Shown here piece after piece: positions 41,985-51,788 of a stretch of 64,000 bases of DNA; within the stretch, counting starts at the first letter, position 1; each line of letters opens with the position of its first letter. The notes below the pieces were generated by a model. It saw nothing but the letters and a program-made list of their open reading frames with translations, ran no database searches and was not told where the DNA came from. The position numbers were made by a program, and so were the translations under genes. Source of the DNA: JBCCCJ01 sp039029315 (GTDB lineage: Bacteria; Bacteroidota; Bacteroidia; J057); assembly GCA_039029315.1 (NCBI GenBank), contig JBCCGK010000017.1, positions 62,001 through 126,000 of the forward strand, in the 5' to 3' direction.

Positions 41985-43193
41985 TCAATACGCGGTAAAG
42001 AGGGATTGATATTCTCCTTTTTGCAAGAGAGTATTGAACGCTGTCCCAACTTCTTGGATCACTTCTATACAGGTCTTTTCATCTTCATCGAGGAGATGAG
42101 GGGACATATATACCGTTTCCATGCTTTCAAGATAGCTGATGGATAGTTTGCTTTGTCCAAAACTCAAGCTATATCGAACATCTGTGCCAAAGGTTTCTCG
42201 CTCTACATCAGCATCTCCAAGTCGCAAATGATCTTTGGCAAAATTGGCCAGTATCTCCTGCATGTCTGGTTTCGCGGGCGATACTGAGTAACTCTTCTCC
42301 CGGGTAAAATGTCCTTCCCAAGGGGAGAGGGAATCAAGCTGTTGTTTCTGCAAATGAGAACCACTTTCTGATAGATCTTCCCAAACAAAATAGGTGCTCA
42401 ACCACATCGGAGAAAGCGCAAAGGGATCATGCAGCCGGGTTTCCGTTCTATCAAAAGGGATGGTCTGGGCCTCGTTCGTTTTAAAATCATATACAAGAAG
42501 GGCATAATGATCCTTGCTCTCTTGATAGATATGACCCATGTATACAATTTTCCGTTGATCTGGTGAGAAAGCCACGACATGCATAGCCGAATAATCCTCA
42601 GTGAGAGAGGATCGAAGCTGGAAGGGAACAATCGATAGATCTTTCAGATCCAGGACAACAGTCTGATTGACCAGCAAGAACCTACCACCTGTCAATTCAC
42701 ACTCTTCCCCAGTATCATCGGTAGCGTACACTTGCTCTTTGATGCCGGGTTGACCATCAAGACTGTCCAGCCATTGAAGACTTGCGAAGCTTGATGTTTG
42801 TTCACTGATTGGCCTAATGTTGACTGCTTGATTCTCTTCAGTGATCAGATATACAGATTGACTTCCAGCCAGAAGAGTGGGCTGCGGTGCATCTGTTAGC
42901 ATATAGGCCTTCCACAATCCAGACACTCCAGTATTTTGGGACAAAGCCTCGGGAAATGAGATGGCTTCATCCTCGTAAAAGAGCTGATATTTGGAACGAG
43001 AATCGTCCACCTTTCTGGCAGTGTTGATATCATATCTAGTACCGTAACGATTTATTCGGTGGATGCGAAAGGGGGGATGCTCAATGATTTCCGTGGTAGT
43101 TCGGCTACTTTTTCCGTAGCCAAAGAAGGAGAAAATGCCCGATATGATGGTACTAAAAACGATAAGGCTCAGGAAGATTTTTGAGTTTATCTA
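41985..43193 (-). pseudogene. Membrane-anchored protein of unknown function, apparently lacking a start
   Basis: The frame from the stop at 41985 is open up to TAG at 43193-43191. It would encode a hydrophobic anchor (KIFLSLIVFSTIISGIFSFF) and then a soluble part of about 360 residues that looks beta-rich (VVAFSPDQRKIVYMGHIY, a WD/PD40-like strand). I recognise no family. No ATG, GTG or TTG occurs in frame before GTG 43010, which lies after the anchor. As written the product would start at 43010 (341 residues) without its anchor. In-frame coding-like sequence continues above the TAG (see the next entry), so the 5' end is probably damaged. The 3' two thirds are undamaged. Confidence 0.5.
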
Positions 43194-43553
43194 TTTCTTG
43201 AATTCTTCGAAGATGTAATTTTTATTTGGTTGATCCTCTATCTTTTCTAGGTACGTGGACAATTTTATATGTATTGGTTTTCCGGGGAATAAGGGCAATT
43301 CATTCACATCCAACCATTATTCCCTCTATTTCCCTAACACAACTGTCCTTCTGCCCCTTTGTTATAATATTCATAATCCCCACACTCGATGGACCAGGTA
43401 TCGGTTAAGGTGATAATTTTCATTGGGATGTGCTTTGAAAATGAGTGTTGCGCTCTGATATGGAAAATAATGCAACAACAAGCAAGGATGCGATGACAAT
43501 CAAAGCCAAAATGATGACAATCGTGCGTTTTTTTATCGTCTATCTGATTTTTC
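43194..43553 (-). other. Degenerate coding-like sequence upstream of the anchored-protein gene
   Basis: On the minus strand three short open pieces follow in three frames. From ATG 43423: MKIITLTDTWSIECGDYEYY, to TAG at 43336. Then a piece in a second frame around 43374-43303. Then LDVNELPLFPGKPIHIKLST to EEFKK in the frame of the downstream gene, from 43313 to the TAG at 43193. The residue usage looks coding. This may be a decayed small gene or the lost N-terminal part of the downstream gene. 43424-43553 shows nothing clear. Confidence 0.35.
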
Positions 43554-44621
43554 CTAAGTCCTTCCTATCTCTGCGGGAATCTGCAAATCAGCTATCTCCT
43601 TATGCATCACCCGAAACCACAAGGGCGGCACCAATGACAGGATCATCATTCCAGGGTAGCCAGTCGGCATCTGAGGGGCTTCTGCATGATGGCGCAGGAT
43701 CTGATATTTTCGAGAGGCCAGGTAGTGGTGGTCCGAATGGCGAGACAATTCGAAGAGCATGAGGCGACCTAAGATATGGTTAGAGTTCCAGGAATGATAA
43801 GGCTGAACCCGTTCATAATTGCCATTGGGAAGTTGAGACCGACTCAAGCCATAATGCTCAATATAATTCACTGTCTCCAGGGTCAGAAAGCCGGAAATTC
43901 CTGCGAGAATGAAATACAGCATGGTCATCCAGCCCAATCCTAATCCAATCAACAGCAGTAAGCCAAACTGGATCAACTGAAACCTGAGCATCTCATTATG
44001 AAGCGATAAAAAAGGTAAAGCCTTTTTGTTCAATCGTTCCCTTTCCAAATCCCAGGCCGACCAATAGCTATTCCATACTGAACGCCCCCAAAACTGATAC
44101 AGATTTTCTCCATATCTGGCAGATGCTGGGTCCTCTTGCGTCGAAACCCGCTTGTGATGTCCGCGATTGTGTTCGATGTAAAAGTGCATATACAGGGAAG
44201 TCAACAGAGAGACTTTGGCCAAAAATCGCTCGTGTTTTTTTGTCCGATGTCCGAGTTCATGCCCCACATTGATGCCATAGGTTGCACAGAGTATTCCCAT
44301 ACTGCCAATCAAGCCAGCAATCTCCCATCCTTGAAGATCAGGATTGCCAATTTCCAGAAGAAAAAGCACCAATAAACCGATATGAAAAGGGACAGTGAGA
44401 TAAATGAGCCAATCATAAACCTGATCATCCTTGATCAATTCCTCTTCCAGGTTGTTCAGATTCCTCGTATAGGGAGGCAGCATCAATTCCAACAAAGGAA
44501 TAAGGGCATAGCCATATACCAAGGGCAAGAAACTGAGAATGCCTTTGTTGAGAAATGCGACCAAAGCCACCAATCCTAACAAAAAGGCAAATAGATATAG
44601 AAGGGTTTGAGAGCGGGTCAT
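43554..44621 (-). CDS. AlkB-type integral-membrane non-haem diiron hydroxylase (alkane 1-monooxygenase-like)
   Basis: From ATG 44621 the protein has 355 residues with several paired helices. The histidine boxes of AlkB are all present: HELGHR, EHNRGHHKRVST followed by EDPASARYG, NYIEHYGLSR and LSRHSDHHYLASRKYQ. These ligate two irons and separate AlkB from fatty acid desaturases. It should hydroxylate medium-chain alkanes or related hydrophobic chains at the inner membrane, with electrons from rubredoxin; no rubredoxin or reductase gene is nearby. The open frame extends to TTG 44738 but the extra residues do not resemble the family. Confidence 0.85.
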   Translation of the reverse strand: MTRSQTLLYLFAFLLGLVALVAFLNKGILSFLPLVYGYALIPLLELMLPPYTRNLNNLEEELIKDDQVYDWLIYLTVPFHIGLLVLFLLEIGNPDLQGWEIAGLIGSMGILCATYGINVGHELGHRTKKHERFLAKVSLLTSLYMHFYIEHNRGHHKRVSTQEDPASARYGENLYQFWGRSVWNSYWSAWDLERERLNKKALPFLSLHNEMLRFQLIQFGLLLLIGLGLGWMTMLYFILAGISGFLTLETVNYIEHYGLSRSQLPNGNYERVQPYHSWNSNHILGRLMLFELSRHSDHHYLASRKYQILRHHAEAPQMPTGYPGMMILSLVPPLWFRVMHKEIADLQIPAEIGRT

Positions 44622-44820
44622 ACTCAATTGAAATTGATTCAAGGATACAAACTGAGGGCTGTCATTGGCAACCAAAATACTGCGAAATTCTCTTTGTCCA
44701 AAGTCCAAATTAATCGGCAAGTTGGGATTATCCCCCAAAAATGATGAGTTTTTCGTCCTTTGTTCTCCTACATATCTCTTACCTTTTCAGCCATTTATCT
44801 CTTCATATTTAACGACTACT

Positions 44821-46566
44821 ATGAATCATTCTTCCATAAATGTTTTCCTCATATGTCTGAGTAGTCTTCTGTGGGCCTGCGAAGGGGCTCTTCCTCAGAC
44901 TGACCTGCAAACGGAACTAAGCAGTTGGACTGATCGTGAATCTGTCCCTAAATCAGTGATCCAGTCTACGCGAGCCTTTCGCGAACGATTGCTGAGTGAT
45001 CCATATCGACCAGCTTATCATTTTGCCTTTCCAGAGGATTTGGGCATTCCAGGAGATCCCAATGGGGCATTTTATCACAATGGTCGGTACCACCTGATGT
45101 ATCTCTATCTAAGAGAAGGGGCTGGCTTCTCCTATGGTCATGTGTCCAGCAGTGATCTCTTGCATTGGCGGCATCATCCAGATGCCATTGGCGAAGGCAA
45201 GCCCGAAGACGGAGCGGGGAATCAGGAGGATGGCGTCTTCAGTGGTGGCGGCTTTGTCGATCGCAATGGAAGGGCAATTATTACCTATTGGCAGTTCATT
45301 CGGGATTGGCGGGACCCAGGCAAGTTCAGCGATGGCAAATTGGGGATCAGCATCGCTACCAGCAGAGATCGACATTTTGACCAGTGGAAGAAAATGGATG
45401 CCAATCCTGTTATCGTCTCCACGGATTGGGGCATCACTGAAACCACCGATGCCAATGGGGATGAACTGATTTATGGATCTGCTGACCCTTCACAAATCTG
45501 GCAGAAGGATGGAAAATATTATATGCTAACGGGCAATTTACTTGTCCTGCGAAAATACGGTTCTGGCCCACAAGCACGTGCGGATTCCTTGGAGTTCCAG
45601 GGAGATCACCTCTATCTATTCGAGTCAGAGGATCTAACAAGCTGGACCTATCTGCATGAGTTCTATGAGCGCAATCCCGAATGGACCGAGATCACAGAAG
45701 ACAATATGTGCCCGAGTTTTCTACCCTTACCTTCCAGCCCGGATGGTGGCCCAGAAAGTGGCAAACATCTCTTGCTGTTCATCAGTCATAATTTGGGTTG
45801 TCAATACTATGTGGGTGAATATCGAAATGATAAATTTTACCCGGACAATCATGGCCGAATGACCTGGGTAGACAATGACTATTTCGCCCCGGAAGCCCTG
45901 ATCGATGGAAATGGGAGACAGATCATGTGGGCATGGATGCACGATGGCAATCCAGACAGCCTGAAAGAAGCTTCCCGCCAGGAGGTTTGGGAGAAAAATT
46001 ACTATGGCTGGACAGGCACCTATGGATTGCCACGCTCGCTTTGGCTGGGAGAAGATGGCAGGCTCCGAATGCGTCCCGTCAAGGAATTGGCAGCTTTGCG
46101 ACAGAACTACCAATATCGGGAAAATATTGCTGTCCCTTCTGATGAAGAAGTATTGCTCGGTTTTGTAGACTATGAATTGCAGGAATTAGAATTGACCATT
46201 GATCCTGGCAAAAGCCAACAAGTCGGTGTCCTGGTCGCCGGCTCAGCAGATGGGCAGGAACAAACGGCCTTGTATTATGATGCTGAAACCAAAGAATTGG
46301 TCTGTGATGCAACAAAATCCAGCCTGGATTATGGAGCAAGAGTCGTAGAACGTGCCCCGTTTGAGTTACAGGACAATGAACAGCTTGTTCTGCGGGTATT
46401 TGTAGACAGATCCGTGGTGGAAGTGTACGCCAATGATCGACAAGCCATCGCTCGTAGAATTTATCCTCGTCTTGGTGGGCATCATGTCAAGCTCTTCTCC
46501 AAAGGAGGGCAAGCCAATGTCCAAGCGGTAAAGACCTGGGAAATTATGCCATCTAATCCCTTTTAA
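44821..46566 (+). CDS. GH32-family glycoside hydrolase lipoprotein (fructan/sucrose-acting)
   Basis: From ATG 44821 the protein has 581 residues: lipoprotein signal with lipobox LWAC (Cys20), GH32 five-bladed propeller (about 65-420) and C-terminal beta sandwich (about 440-580). The nucleophile is in GDPNGAFYHNGRYH (Asp79). Later features are DGVFSGGGFVDRNGR, the WRDPGKF stretch (RDP motif), NMCPSFLPLP with ITED just before it as the acid/base region, and the sandwich element DRSVVEVYANDRQ. The enzyme should release fructose from fructans or sucrose at the cell surface. The first gene of a plus-strand run that continues with a sugar importer 41 bp on. Confidence 0.88.
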   Translation: MNHSSINVFLICLSSLLWACEGALPQTDLQTELSSWTDRESVPKSVIQSTRAFRERLLSDPYRPAYHFAFPEDLGIPGDPNGAFYHNGRYHLMYLYLREGAGFSYGHVSSSDLLHWRHHPDAIGEGKPEDGAGNQEDGVFSGGGFVDRNGRAIITYWQFIRDWRDPGKFSDGKLGISIATSRDRHFDQWKKMDANPVIVSTDWGITETTDANGDELIYGSADPSQIWQKDGKYYMLTGNLLVLRKYGSGPQARADSLEFQGDHLYLFESEDLTSWTYLHEFYERNPEWTEITEDNMCPSFLPLPSSPDGGPESGKHLLLFISHNLGCQYYVGEYRNDKFYPDNHGRMTWVDNDYFAPEALIDGNGRQIMWAWMHDGNPDSLKEASRQEVWEKNYYGWTGTYGLPRSLWLGEDGRLRMRPVKELAALRQNYQYRENIAVPSDEEVLLGFVDYELQELELTIDPGKSQQVGVLVAGSADGQEQTALYYDAETKELVCDATKSSLDYGARVVERAPFELQDNEQLVLRVFVDRSVVEVYANDRQAIARRIYPRLGGHHVKLFSKGGQANVQAVKTWEIMPSNPF

Positions 46567-46607
46567 ATACTTTGCAGAAAAGTTGACTGAATTGAAATAC
46601 ATCTGTT

Positions 46608-47570
46608 ATGAACTGGATCAACCTGACTACTAGCCTTTTTCTTTTTGCTTTCCTTTTGGGATGTGGCGGAGGAGAAACAACCCAACAAAACGCAACACTC
46701 GGAACCATAGGAATCACCGTCATGAGTTCTGAGAATCCATTTTTTAATGTCCTCGCAAAGGCCGCAGAGGCAGAAGCATCCAAACATGGCTATGCTTCAG
46801 AAATATTGAGCGGTGACAATGATCCTGACAAGCAGGACAGACAAATCAAGGATTTTATTGCCAAAAAAGTTGCCGCCATCATCATTTCTCCCTGTAACGC
46901 CCATGCCATCGGGGCTTCGATCAAATCTGCGAATGCCGCTGGAATTCCAGTGTTTATGGCGGACACGGGTTGTACGGATTCGACAGCTTCTGTGGTCTCC
47001 ACCATTGCCACCGCCAACTTTGAAGGCGGGATTCAGGCTGGTCAGGGCATGGTAGAACTTCTGGAAGGAAAAGGCGGAAAAATCCTGATTCTTGACTTCA
47101 AGGCCGCCGAATCTTGTCTCAAACGCGTTGCTGGTTTCAAACAAGTAGTGAATGAATACAATGAACAAAATCCTTCTGCCCAAATAGAGATTGTCGCAGA
47201 ACTTCCCAGTGGAGGACGCCGGGACCTCGGCAATCAGTCTACCAGTGATGCCATACAAGCCCATCCTGATATGGCTGCTATTTTTGCGATCAATGACCCT
47301 GCCGCGCTTGGCGCCTATGCGGCTTTGGAAAAGGTAGGCAAACAGGATGATGTCTACATCATCGGATTTGATGGAATGCCCGAGGGCAAGCAAGCCATCA
47401 AAGAAGGAAAGATTTATGCAGACCCCATCCAATTTCCTGACAAAATCGGGGAGATGACTGTGCAAACAATGGTTAAGTATTTTGATGGAGAAGAAGTAGA
47501 ATCGAGTATTGATATCCCTACCTATCTGTACAAGAAAGCAGATGCGGATGCGGACCCTTTGTTGAAGTAA
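46608..47570 (+). CDS. Sugar ABC transporter substrate-binding lipoprotein (ribose/fructose type)
   Basis: The 320-residue lipoprotein (lipobox LLGC, Cys19) has the periplasmic-binding-protein type 1 fold: GTIGITVMSSENPFFNVLAK, DKQDRQIKDFIAKKVAAIII, FAINDPAALGAYAALEKVG and VYIIGFDGMPEGKQAIKEGK. The sugar-facing residues resemble ribose and fructose binders. In Gram-negative cells it would be tethered to the inner membrane, or possibly the outer. It is followed by the ATPase and permease genes of the same importer. Confidence 0.9.
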   Translation: MNWINLTTSLFLFAFLLGCGGGETTQQNATLGTIGITVMSSENPFFNVLAKAAEAEASKHGYASEILSGDNDPDKQDRQIKDFIAKKVAAIIISPCNAHAIGASIKSANAAGIPVFMADTGCTDSTASVVSTIATANFEGGIQAGQGMVELLEGKGGKILILDFKAAESCLKRVAGFKQVVNEYNEQNPSAQIEIVAELPSGGRRDLGNQSTSDAIQAHPDMAAIFAINDPAALGAYAALEKVGKQDDVYIIGFDGMPEGKQAIKEGKIYADPIQFPDKIGEMTVQTMVKYFDGEEVESSIDIPTYLYKKADADADPLLK

Positions 47571-47691
47571 TTGCTTGCGGTGGATGACTTATGGTTAGCC
47601 TGATTCAATCCTTATTCTGGAATATGCAAGACGTCCAACCCATAGTCACCCACTCCATGAAAGAAAAATATTTATTCAAATGGCATAACTC

Positions 47692-49197
47692 ATGGACCAT
47701 CAAGCAGGGACCATTGAACGGCTAATCCTCTCTATGCGAGGAATCCATAAGCACTTTCCGGGCGTTCATGCCTTGAAGGGGGTTGATCTGGACCTTCATG
47801 AAGGGGAAGTATTGGCATTGTTGGGGGAGAACGGAGCTGGCAAAAGCACCCTCATCAAAATCCTTGGAGGGGCACACCTTCCCTCCGAAGGTCGAATCGA
47901 GCTGTTCGACCAAGAAGTCCATATCCATACGCCCCATATTGCCCAGGAGCTGGGAATTGGAATCATCTATCAGGAATTCAATCTGGTTCCTCACCTCAGT
48001 GCGCGTGAGAATATTTTTCTTGGGAGAGAGATTCGAAGAGGCTGGGTCATCAACAAAACTGAAGAAAGACGACAGGCCAATCAGTTGTTTGACAAAATCG
48101 GAATTCATATCAACCCTGAGACCCCTTGCTACAAACTCAGTGTGGCAGAGCAGCAAATCGTGGAAATCGCCAAAGCCTTATCTCAGGATGTAAAGATTTT
48201 GGTGATGGATGAACCGAGTGCAAGCCTTACGCCACAGGAAGTTAAGGGCCTGTTCAACATCATTCGGGATCTACAAAAACAGGGGATCAGCATCATCTAT
48301 ATCAGCCATCGCCTGGATGAGATTTTTGAGATATGTGATCGGATTCTGGTCTTGCGCGATGGAGAATTCGTCGGAACCAGAGATATCGACAAGGTCAATC
48401 GACAAGAAATGATCGAGATGATGGTTGGGAGAAAAGTCGAAAATGAATTTCCTAAACACCATCATCCGATCGGAGAGGTCAGACTTAGCGTGGAGGGCTT
48501 GAGGCGATCATCGGTGGTCAAAGACGTCTCCTTTGAACTCAGATCTGGGGAAGTGCTGGGCTTCACAGGTCTGATTGGAGCCGGGAGAACAGAGACCGCC
48601 AGATTGATTTTTGGTGCAGATCGAAAAGATGCCGGAACCATTATCAAAGATGGAATGGAGCGCAACATTCAATCCCCCTCCGACGCCATAGCGGCAGGGA
48701 TCTGCTTGCTGACAGAGGATCGGAAAGGTCAGGGACTGGTTCTGATGCATTCTGTAAAGGAAAACTTCGGCCTTCCAAATCTGGATCAGTTTTCCGCCTA
48801 TCATGTCCTTCAGCCCAAAAAAGAATCTTCCAGATTTCAATCCATTGTTAAGAAAGTCCAACTCAAATTCTCAGGTCAGGAACAACTGGCAGGCAATCTC
48901 AGCGGAGGCAATCAGCAGAAACTGGTCCTGGCCAAATGGTTGCAAAGAAACTGCGACATCCTGATTTTTGATGAGCCTACCAGAGGCATAGATGTTGGAG
49001 CAAAATATGAGATCTATCTACTGATCAATGAATTGGCCGCTCAGGGGAAAGCTATTATTCTGATCAGTTCAGAATTGCCCGAAGTCATCGGAATGTCAGA
49101 CAGAATCCTGGTTATGCGCCAGGGGGAAATATCCGGAGAAATTCAGAATGTTCAACAAACCAGCCAGGAAGCCATCATGGAACTGGCAGTACATTAG
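47692..49197 (+). CDS. Sugar ABC transporter ATPase with two nucleotide-binding domains (RbsA/FrcA-like)
   Basis: The 501-residue protein has tandem ABC domains. First: Walker A GENGAGKSTL, signature LSVAEQQIVEIAKAL, Walker B ILVMDEPSAS. Second: a degenerate Walker A (GLIGAGRTETARLIFG), LSGGNQQKLVLAKWL and IFDEPTRGIDVGAKYE. This asymmetry is normal for the carbohydrate uptake transporter 2 family. It drives uptake through the permease at 49210. No phosphoenolpyruvate system or SusC/SusD pair is nearby. Confidence 0.93.
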   Translation: MDHQAGTIERLILSMRGIHKHFPGVHALKGVDLDLHEGEVLALLGENGAGKSTLIKILGGAHLPSEGRIELFDQEVHIHTPHIAQELGIGIIYQEFNLVPHLSARENIFLGREIRRGWVINKTEERRQANQLFDKIGIHINPETPCYKLSVAEQQIVEIAKALSQDVKILVMDEPSASLTPQEVKGLFNIIRDLQKQGISIIYISHRLDEIFEICDRILVLRDGEFVGTRDIDKVNRQEMIEMMVGRKVENEFPKHHHPIGEVRLSVEGLRRSSVVKDVSFELRSGEVLGFTGLIGAGRTETARLIFGADRKDAGTIIKDGMERNIQSPSDAIAAGICLLTEDRKGQGLVLMHSVKENFGLPNLDQFSAYHVLQPKKESSRFQSIVKKVQLKFSGQEQLAGNLSGGNQQKLVLAKWLQRNCDILIFDEPTRGIDVGAKYEIYLLINELAAQGKAIILISSELPEVIGMSDRILVMRQGEISGEIQNVQQTSQEAIMELAVH

Positions 49198-49209
49198 TAT
49201 GAGGATCAC

Positions 49210-50637
49210 ATGACGACAATTGACAAGCTCAAACGCGCCATTAATGGCTTTATCGCAGAATATGGAATCTTTCTGGTATTGGTATTCCTCATTGGCCTGT
49301 TCAGCTTTTTGACCATTTCAGATGAAGAGTATGAAGGCACAGCTGCGGCCGAGCAAATGGCACAGGTGATTGACCACGATAGAATGCAGCTCCGCGTGGT
49401 CATCGTCGCCTCCACTTCTGGTCCAGACATCAGAATGGCAGAAAGATTGGAAGAATTGGTAAGCGGCAGAGGCCATCTCGTGCTCAAGCGCATCAATGGA
49501 ACGCCTCCTGATGCAGGCAAAGCCTTTCGGGAATTGGAAGCCGAAGGCAAAATGGTAGACTATATCGCCGCAACCAAATCTGTTGGAAGCTGGACCATTG
49601 TCACCCAAGCCCACAACAAATTCAAGGCATTTGAGCAAGCCGAAATCGTTCAACCATCGTCCTCTCGCTTTCCGCGCTTTCTCAAGCGGGACAATCTTCG
49701 AAATATCGCAGACAGAATTGCGGTAATCGCCATTCTTGCCATTGGCATGACGATGGTCATCATCACGGCTGGCATTGATCTTTCGGTCGGGAGTCTGATT
49801 GCGTTGGCCGCAGTGAGTTGCGCTTTGTTCATCCAGCAATTTGGAGGAGGGGCAGAAGCAGGCCCTATGGCCCTGATTCTATGTAGTCTAGCAGCAATTT
49901 TGTTCTGTGGAATGATGGGATTTTTCTCCGGCGCACTCTCTACGACCTTCCAGATCACTCCCTTTATTGCCACATTGGCAGTGATGATGATTGCTCGGGG
50001 ATTGGCGTATAAGTTCTCCAATGTCACCACCATTCCTATCACAAATGACAGTTTTGATTGGCTGGGCAAAGGGCGCATGGCAGGTGTACCGGTCTCTGTA
50101 GTCGTGATGATCCTCCTGTATGCAGGTGCGTATTTCATCATGCACTGGACCACATTGGGACGCAGAATCTATGCTATTGGTGGCAATACCGAGGCTGCCC
50201 GCCTGTCTGGAGTGCCTGTTAATCGAGTTCTGCTGATTGTCTATACGATTAGTGGCCTGTTGGCAGGTTTGGGCGGTGTCATCACGGCCTCAAATTTGGC
50301 GGGTGGTGCTGCGACTTATGGCGACTATTATGAGCTATACACCATTGCTGCGGTAGTCGTTGGCGGGTCCAGCCTGATGGGGGGGCAAGGCAAGATCTTC
50401 GGGACATTGATCGGGGCGTTCATTATTGCAGTGATCCAAAGCGGGATGAATCAGGTAGGAGTAGAGTCCAATACCCAGAAGGTGGTCTTTGGTCTGGTCA
50501 TTGTGGGTGCCATCCTCAGCGACAAATACAAGCGAAAAGAAATCAGCACCCTGCAGCTCAGTCTGCTACTCGGGGCTGTCGCACTCGTGGGACTTGGAAT
50601 TGTATTCTTCTTGAGAAGTATATATCCTGACGCTTGA
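49210..50637 (+). CDS. Sugar ABC transporter permease (RbsC/FrcB-like) with a periplasmic-side insertion
   Basis: The 475-residue protein is about 140 residues longer than typical RbsC. After the first helix (about 18-34) comes a soluble insertion (about 36-155) with alternating strands and helices (LRVVIVASTSGPDIRMAERL; SGRGHLVLKRINGTPP; VGSWTIVTQAHNKF). The family core then resumes at LRNIADRIAVIAILAIGMTM, followed by ITAGIDLSVGSLIALAA and later GRRIYAIGGNTEAARLSGV and VVVGGSSLMGGQGKIFGTLIG. The insertion should face the periplasm, where it could touch the binding protein. It lies 12 bp after the ATPase gene. The permease call is firm; the insertion matches nothing I know. Confidence 0.92.
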   Translation: MTTIDKLKRAINGFIAEYGIFLVLVFLIGLFSFLTISDEEYEGTAAAEQMAQVIDHDRMQLRVVIVASTSGPDIRMAERLEELVSGRGHLVLKRINGTPPDAGKAFRELEAEGKMVDYIAATKSVGSWTIVTQAHNKFKAFEQAEIVQPSSSRFPRFLKRDNLRNIADRIAVIAILAIGMTMVIITAGIDLSVGSLIALAAVSCALFIQQFGGGAEAGPMALILCSLAAILFCGMMGFFSGALSTTFQITPFIATLAVMMIARGLAYKFSNVTTIPITNDSFDWLGKGRMAGVPVSVVVMILLYAGAYFIMHWTTLGRRIYAIGGNTEAARLSGVPVNRVLLIVYTISGLLAGLGGVITASNLAGGAATYGDYYELYTIAAVVVGGSSLMGGQGKIFGTLIGAFIIAVIQSGMNQVGVESNTQKVVFGLVIVGAILSDKYKRKEISTLQLSLLLGAVALVGLGIVFFLRSIYPDA

Positions 50638-50836
50638 GAGTGATTGTGTAAGGCGGCAAGCCCTATTGTATCACCCGTGGTAATCAGACAGTTGTATAGG
50701 GAATTTTAGAGAAATAAAGGGGCCCAAAGACGGATACGATTCACTCCAGACAGGTTAACAGTTTAGTTTTTTGTTTTTCCAGCTTTCGTTTGACTGCCTT
50801 CATTCATATGTATCTTCCACCTTCAACCACTCCATA

Positions 50837-51697
50837 ATGCCAAAAGAACTCAACTTCAAAAAAGAACTGATCGGCAACTTCGGGGACCCGGTCTGGGAAA
50901 ATCCCACTGAAATCATGATGGAAGCTGCCTTCGCACATCACGGAATGAAATTTCGCTATGTGACTACAGAGGTACCTGCCCAGAATCTCAAGGCGGCCTT
51001 CGAAGGTCTGAAGGCCATGGGCTATAAGGGATTCAACTGTACCATCCCACACAAGGTGGCCATCATTGACCACCTGGATGGCCTGGGAGAATCTGCCTCG
51101 GTTATGGAAGCCGTGAATTGCGTGGTAGAACGAGAGGGGAAATACATAGGGGAAAATACCGATGGCAAAGGCTTCATGGAATCTTTGCGGTCGGTGGTTG
51201 ATCCCGCCGGAAAAAAGGTAGTGATTTTTGGCGCGGGAGGCGCAGCACGAGCCGTATCCGTGGAATTGGCACTGGCGGGAGTAGCCCGCATGACCATCGT
51301 CAATCGAACGGAGGAGCGCGGCCAGGGATTGGTGGATTTACTTCAAAACAAAACCGCTGTGCAGGTGAATCTGGACCTCTTCAATGGAGACTATGAAGTG
51401 GCTGGAGATACAGATATCGTCATCAACTGCACCAGCATTGGTCTATATCCCAATATCCATGAACGTGTTCCAGTCTCTCTTTCCAGTCTGAGATCCAACA
51501 TGATTGTCTCTGATTTGGTGATCAATCCTCCCGACACAACTTTCCTCAAAGAAGCTGCTACCCGAGGATGCACCATCCTGGATGGACTCGGTATGCTGGT
51601 CAACCAGGGAAGAATCGCCATCAAGTACTGGTCCGGCATCGATGCAGATGCTGCTGTCATGAGAAAGTCTATGGAAGACTTACTCCTGGGCGACTAA
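50837..51697 (+). CDS. Shikimate dehydrogenase family protein (AroE-like)
   Basis: From ATG 50837 the protein has 286 residues. Substrate-domain features: FNCTIPHKVAI with the catalytic Lys, and NTDGKGF with the catalytic Asp. Nucleotide-domain features: VVIFGAGGAARAVSVEL and INCTSIGLYPN. An N-terminal extension of about 30 residues relative to AroE carries the substrate-loop-like GDPVWENPTEI in place of the usual GxPIxHSxSP. The serine pair that binds the shikimate carboxylate is therefore not obvious. Together with its place in a sugar-use cluster, this suggests a relative acting on quinate, a sugar acid or similar rather than housekeeping AroE. Confidence 0.75.
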   Translation: MPKELNFKKELIGNFGDPVWENPTEIMMEAAFAHHGMKFRYVTTEVPAQNLKAAFEGLKAMGYKGFNCTIPHKVAIIDHLDGLGESASVMEAVNCVVEREGKYIGENTDGKGFMESLRSVVDPAGKKVVIFGAGGAARAVSVELALAGVARMTIVNRTEERGQGLVDLLQNKTAVQVNLDLFNGDYEVAGDTDIVINCTSIGLYPNIHERVPVSLSSLRSNMIVSDLVINPPDTTFLKEAATRGCTILDGLGMLVNQGRIAIKYWSGIDADAAVMRKSMEDLLLGD

Positions 51698-51788
51698 TCC
51701 GCTTCCATACCAGCAGATTCCTTCGCACATGGATGGGACCCACTCCCTATTCCTTTCCCCTCATTCTGATATCCAAATTCTTTTTCTC

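Noticed and set aside
43445..43762. Plus-strand frame of 105 residues at the end of the AlkB gene
   Set aside because: Mostly antisense to AlkB's coding region and without known features.
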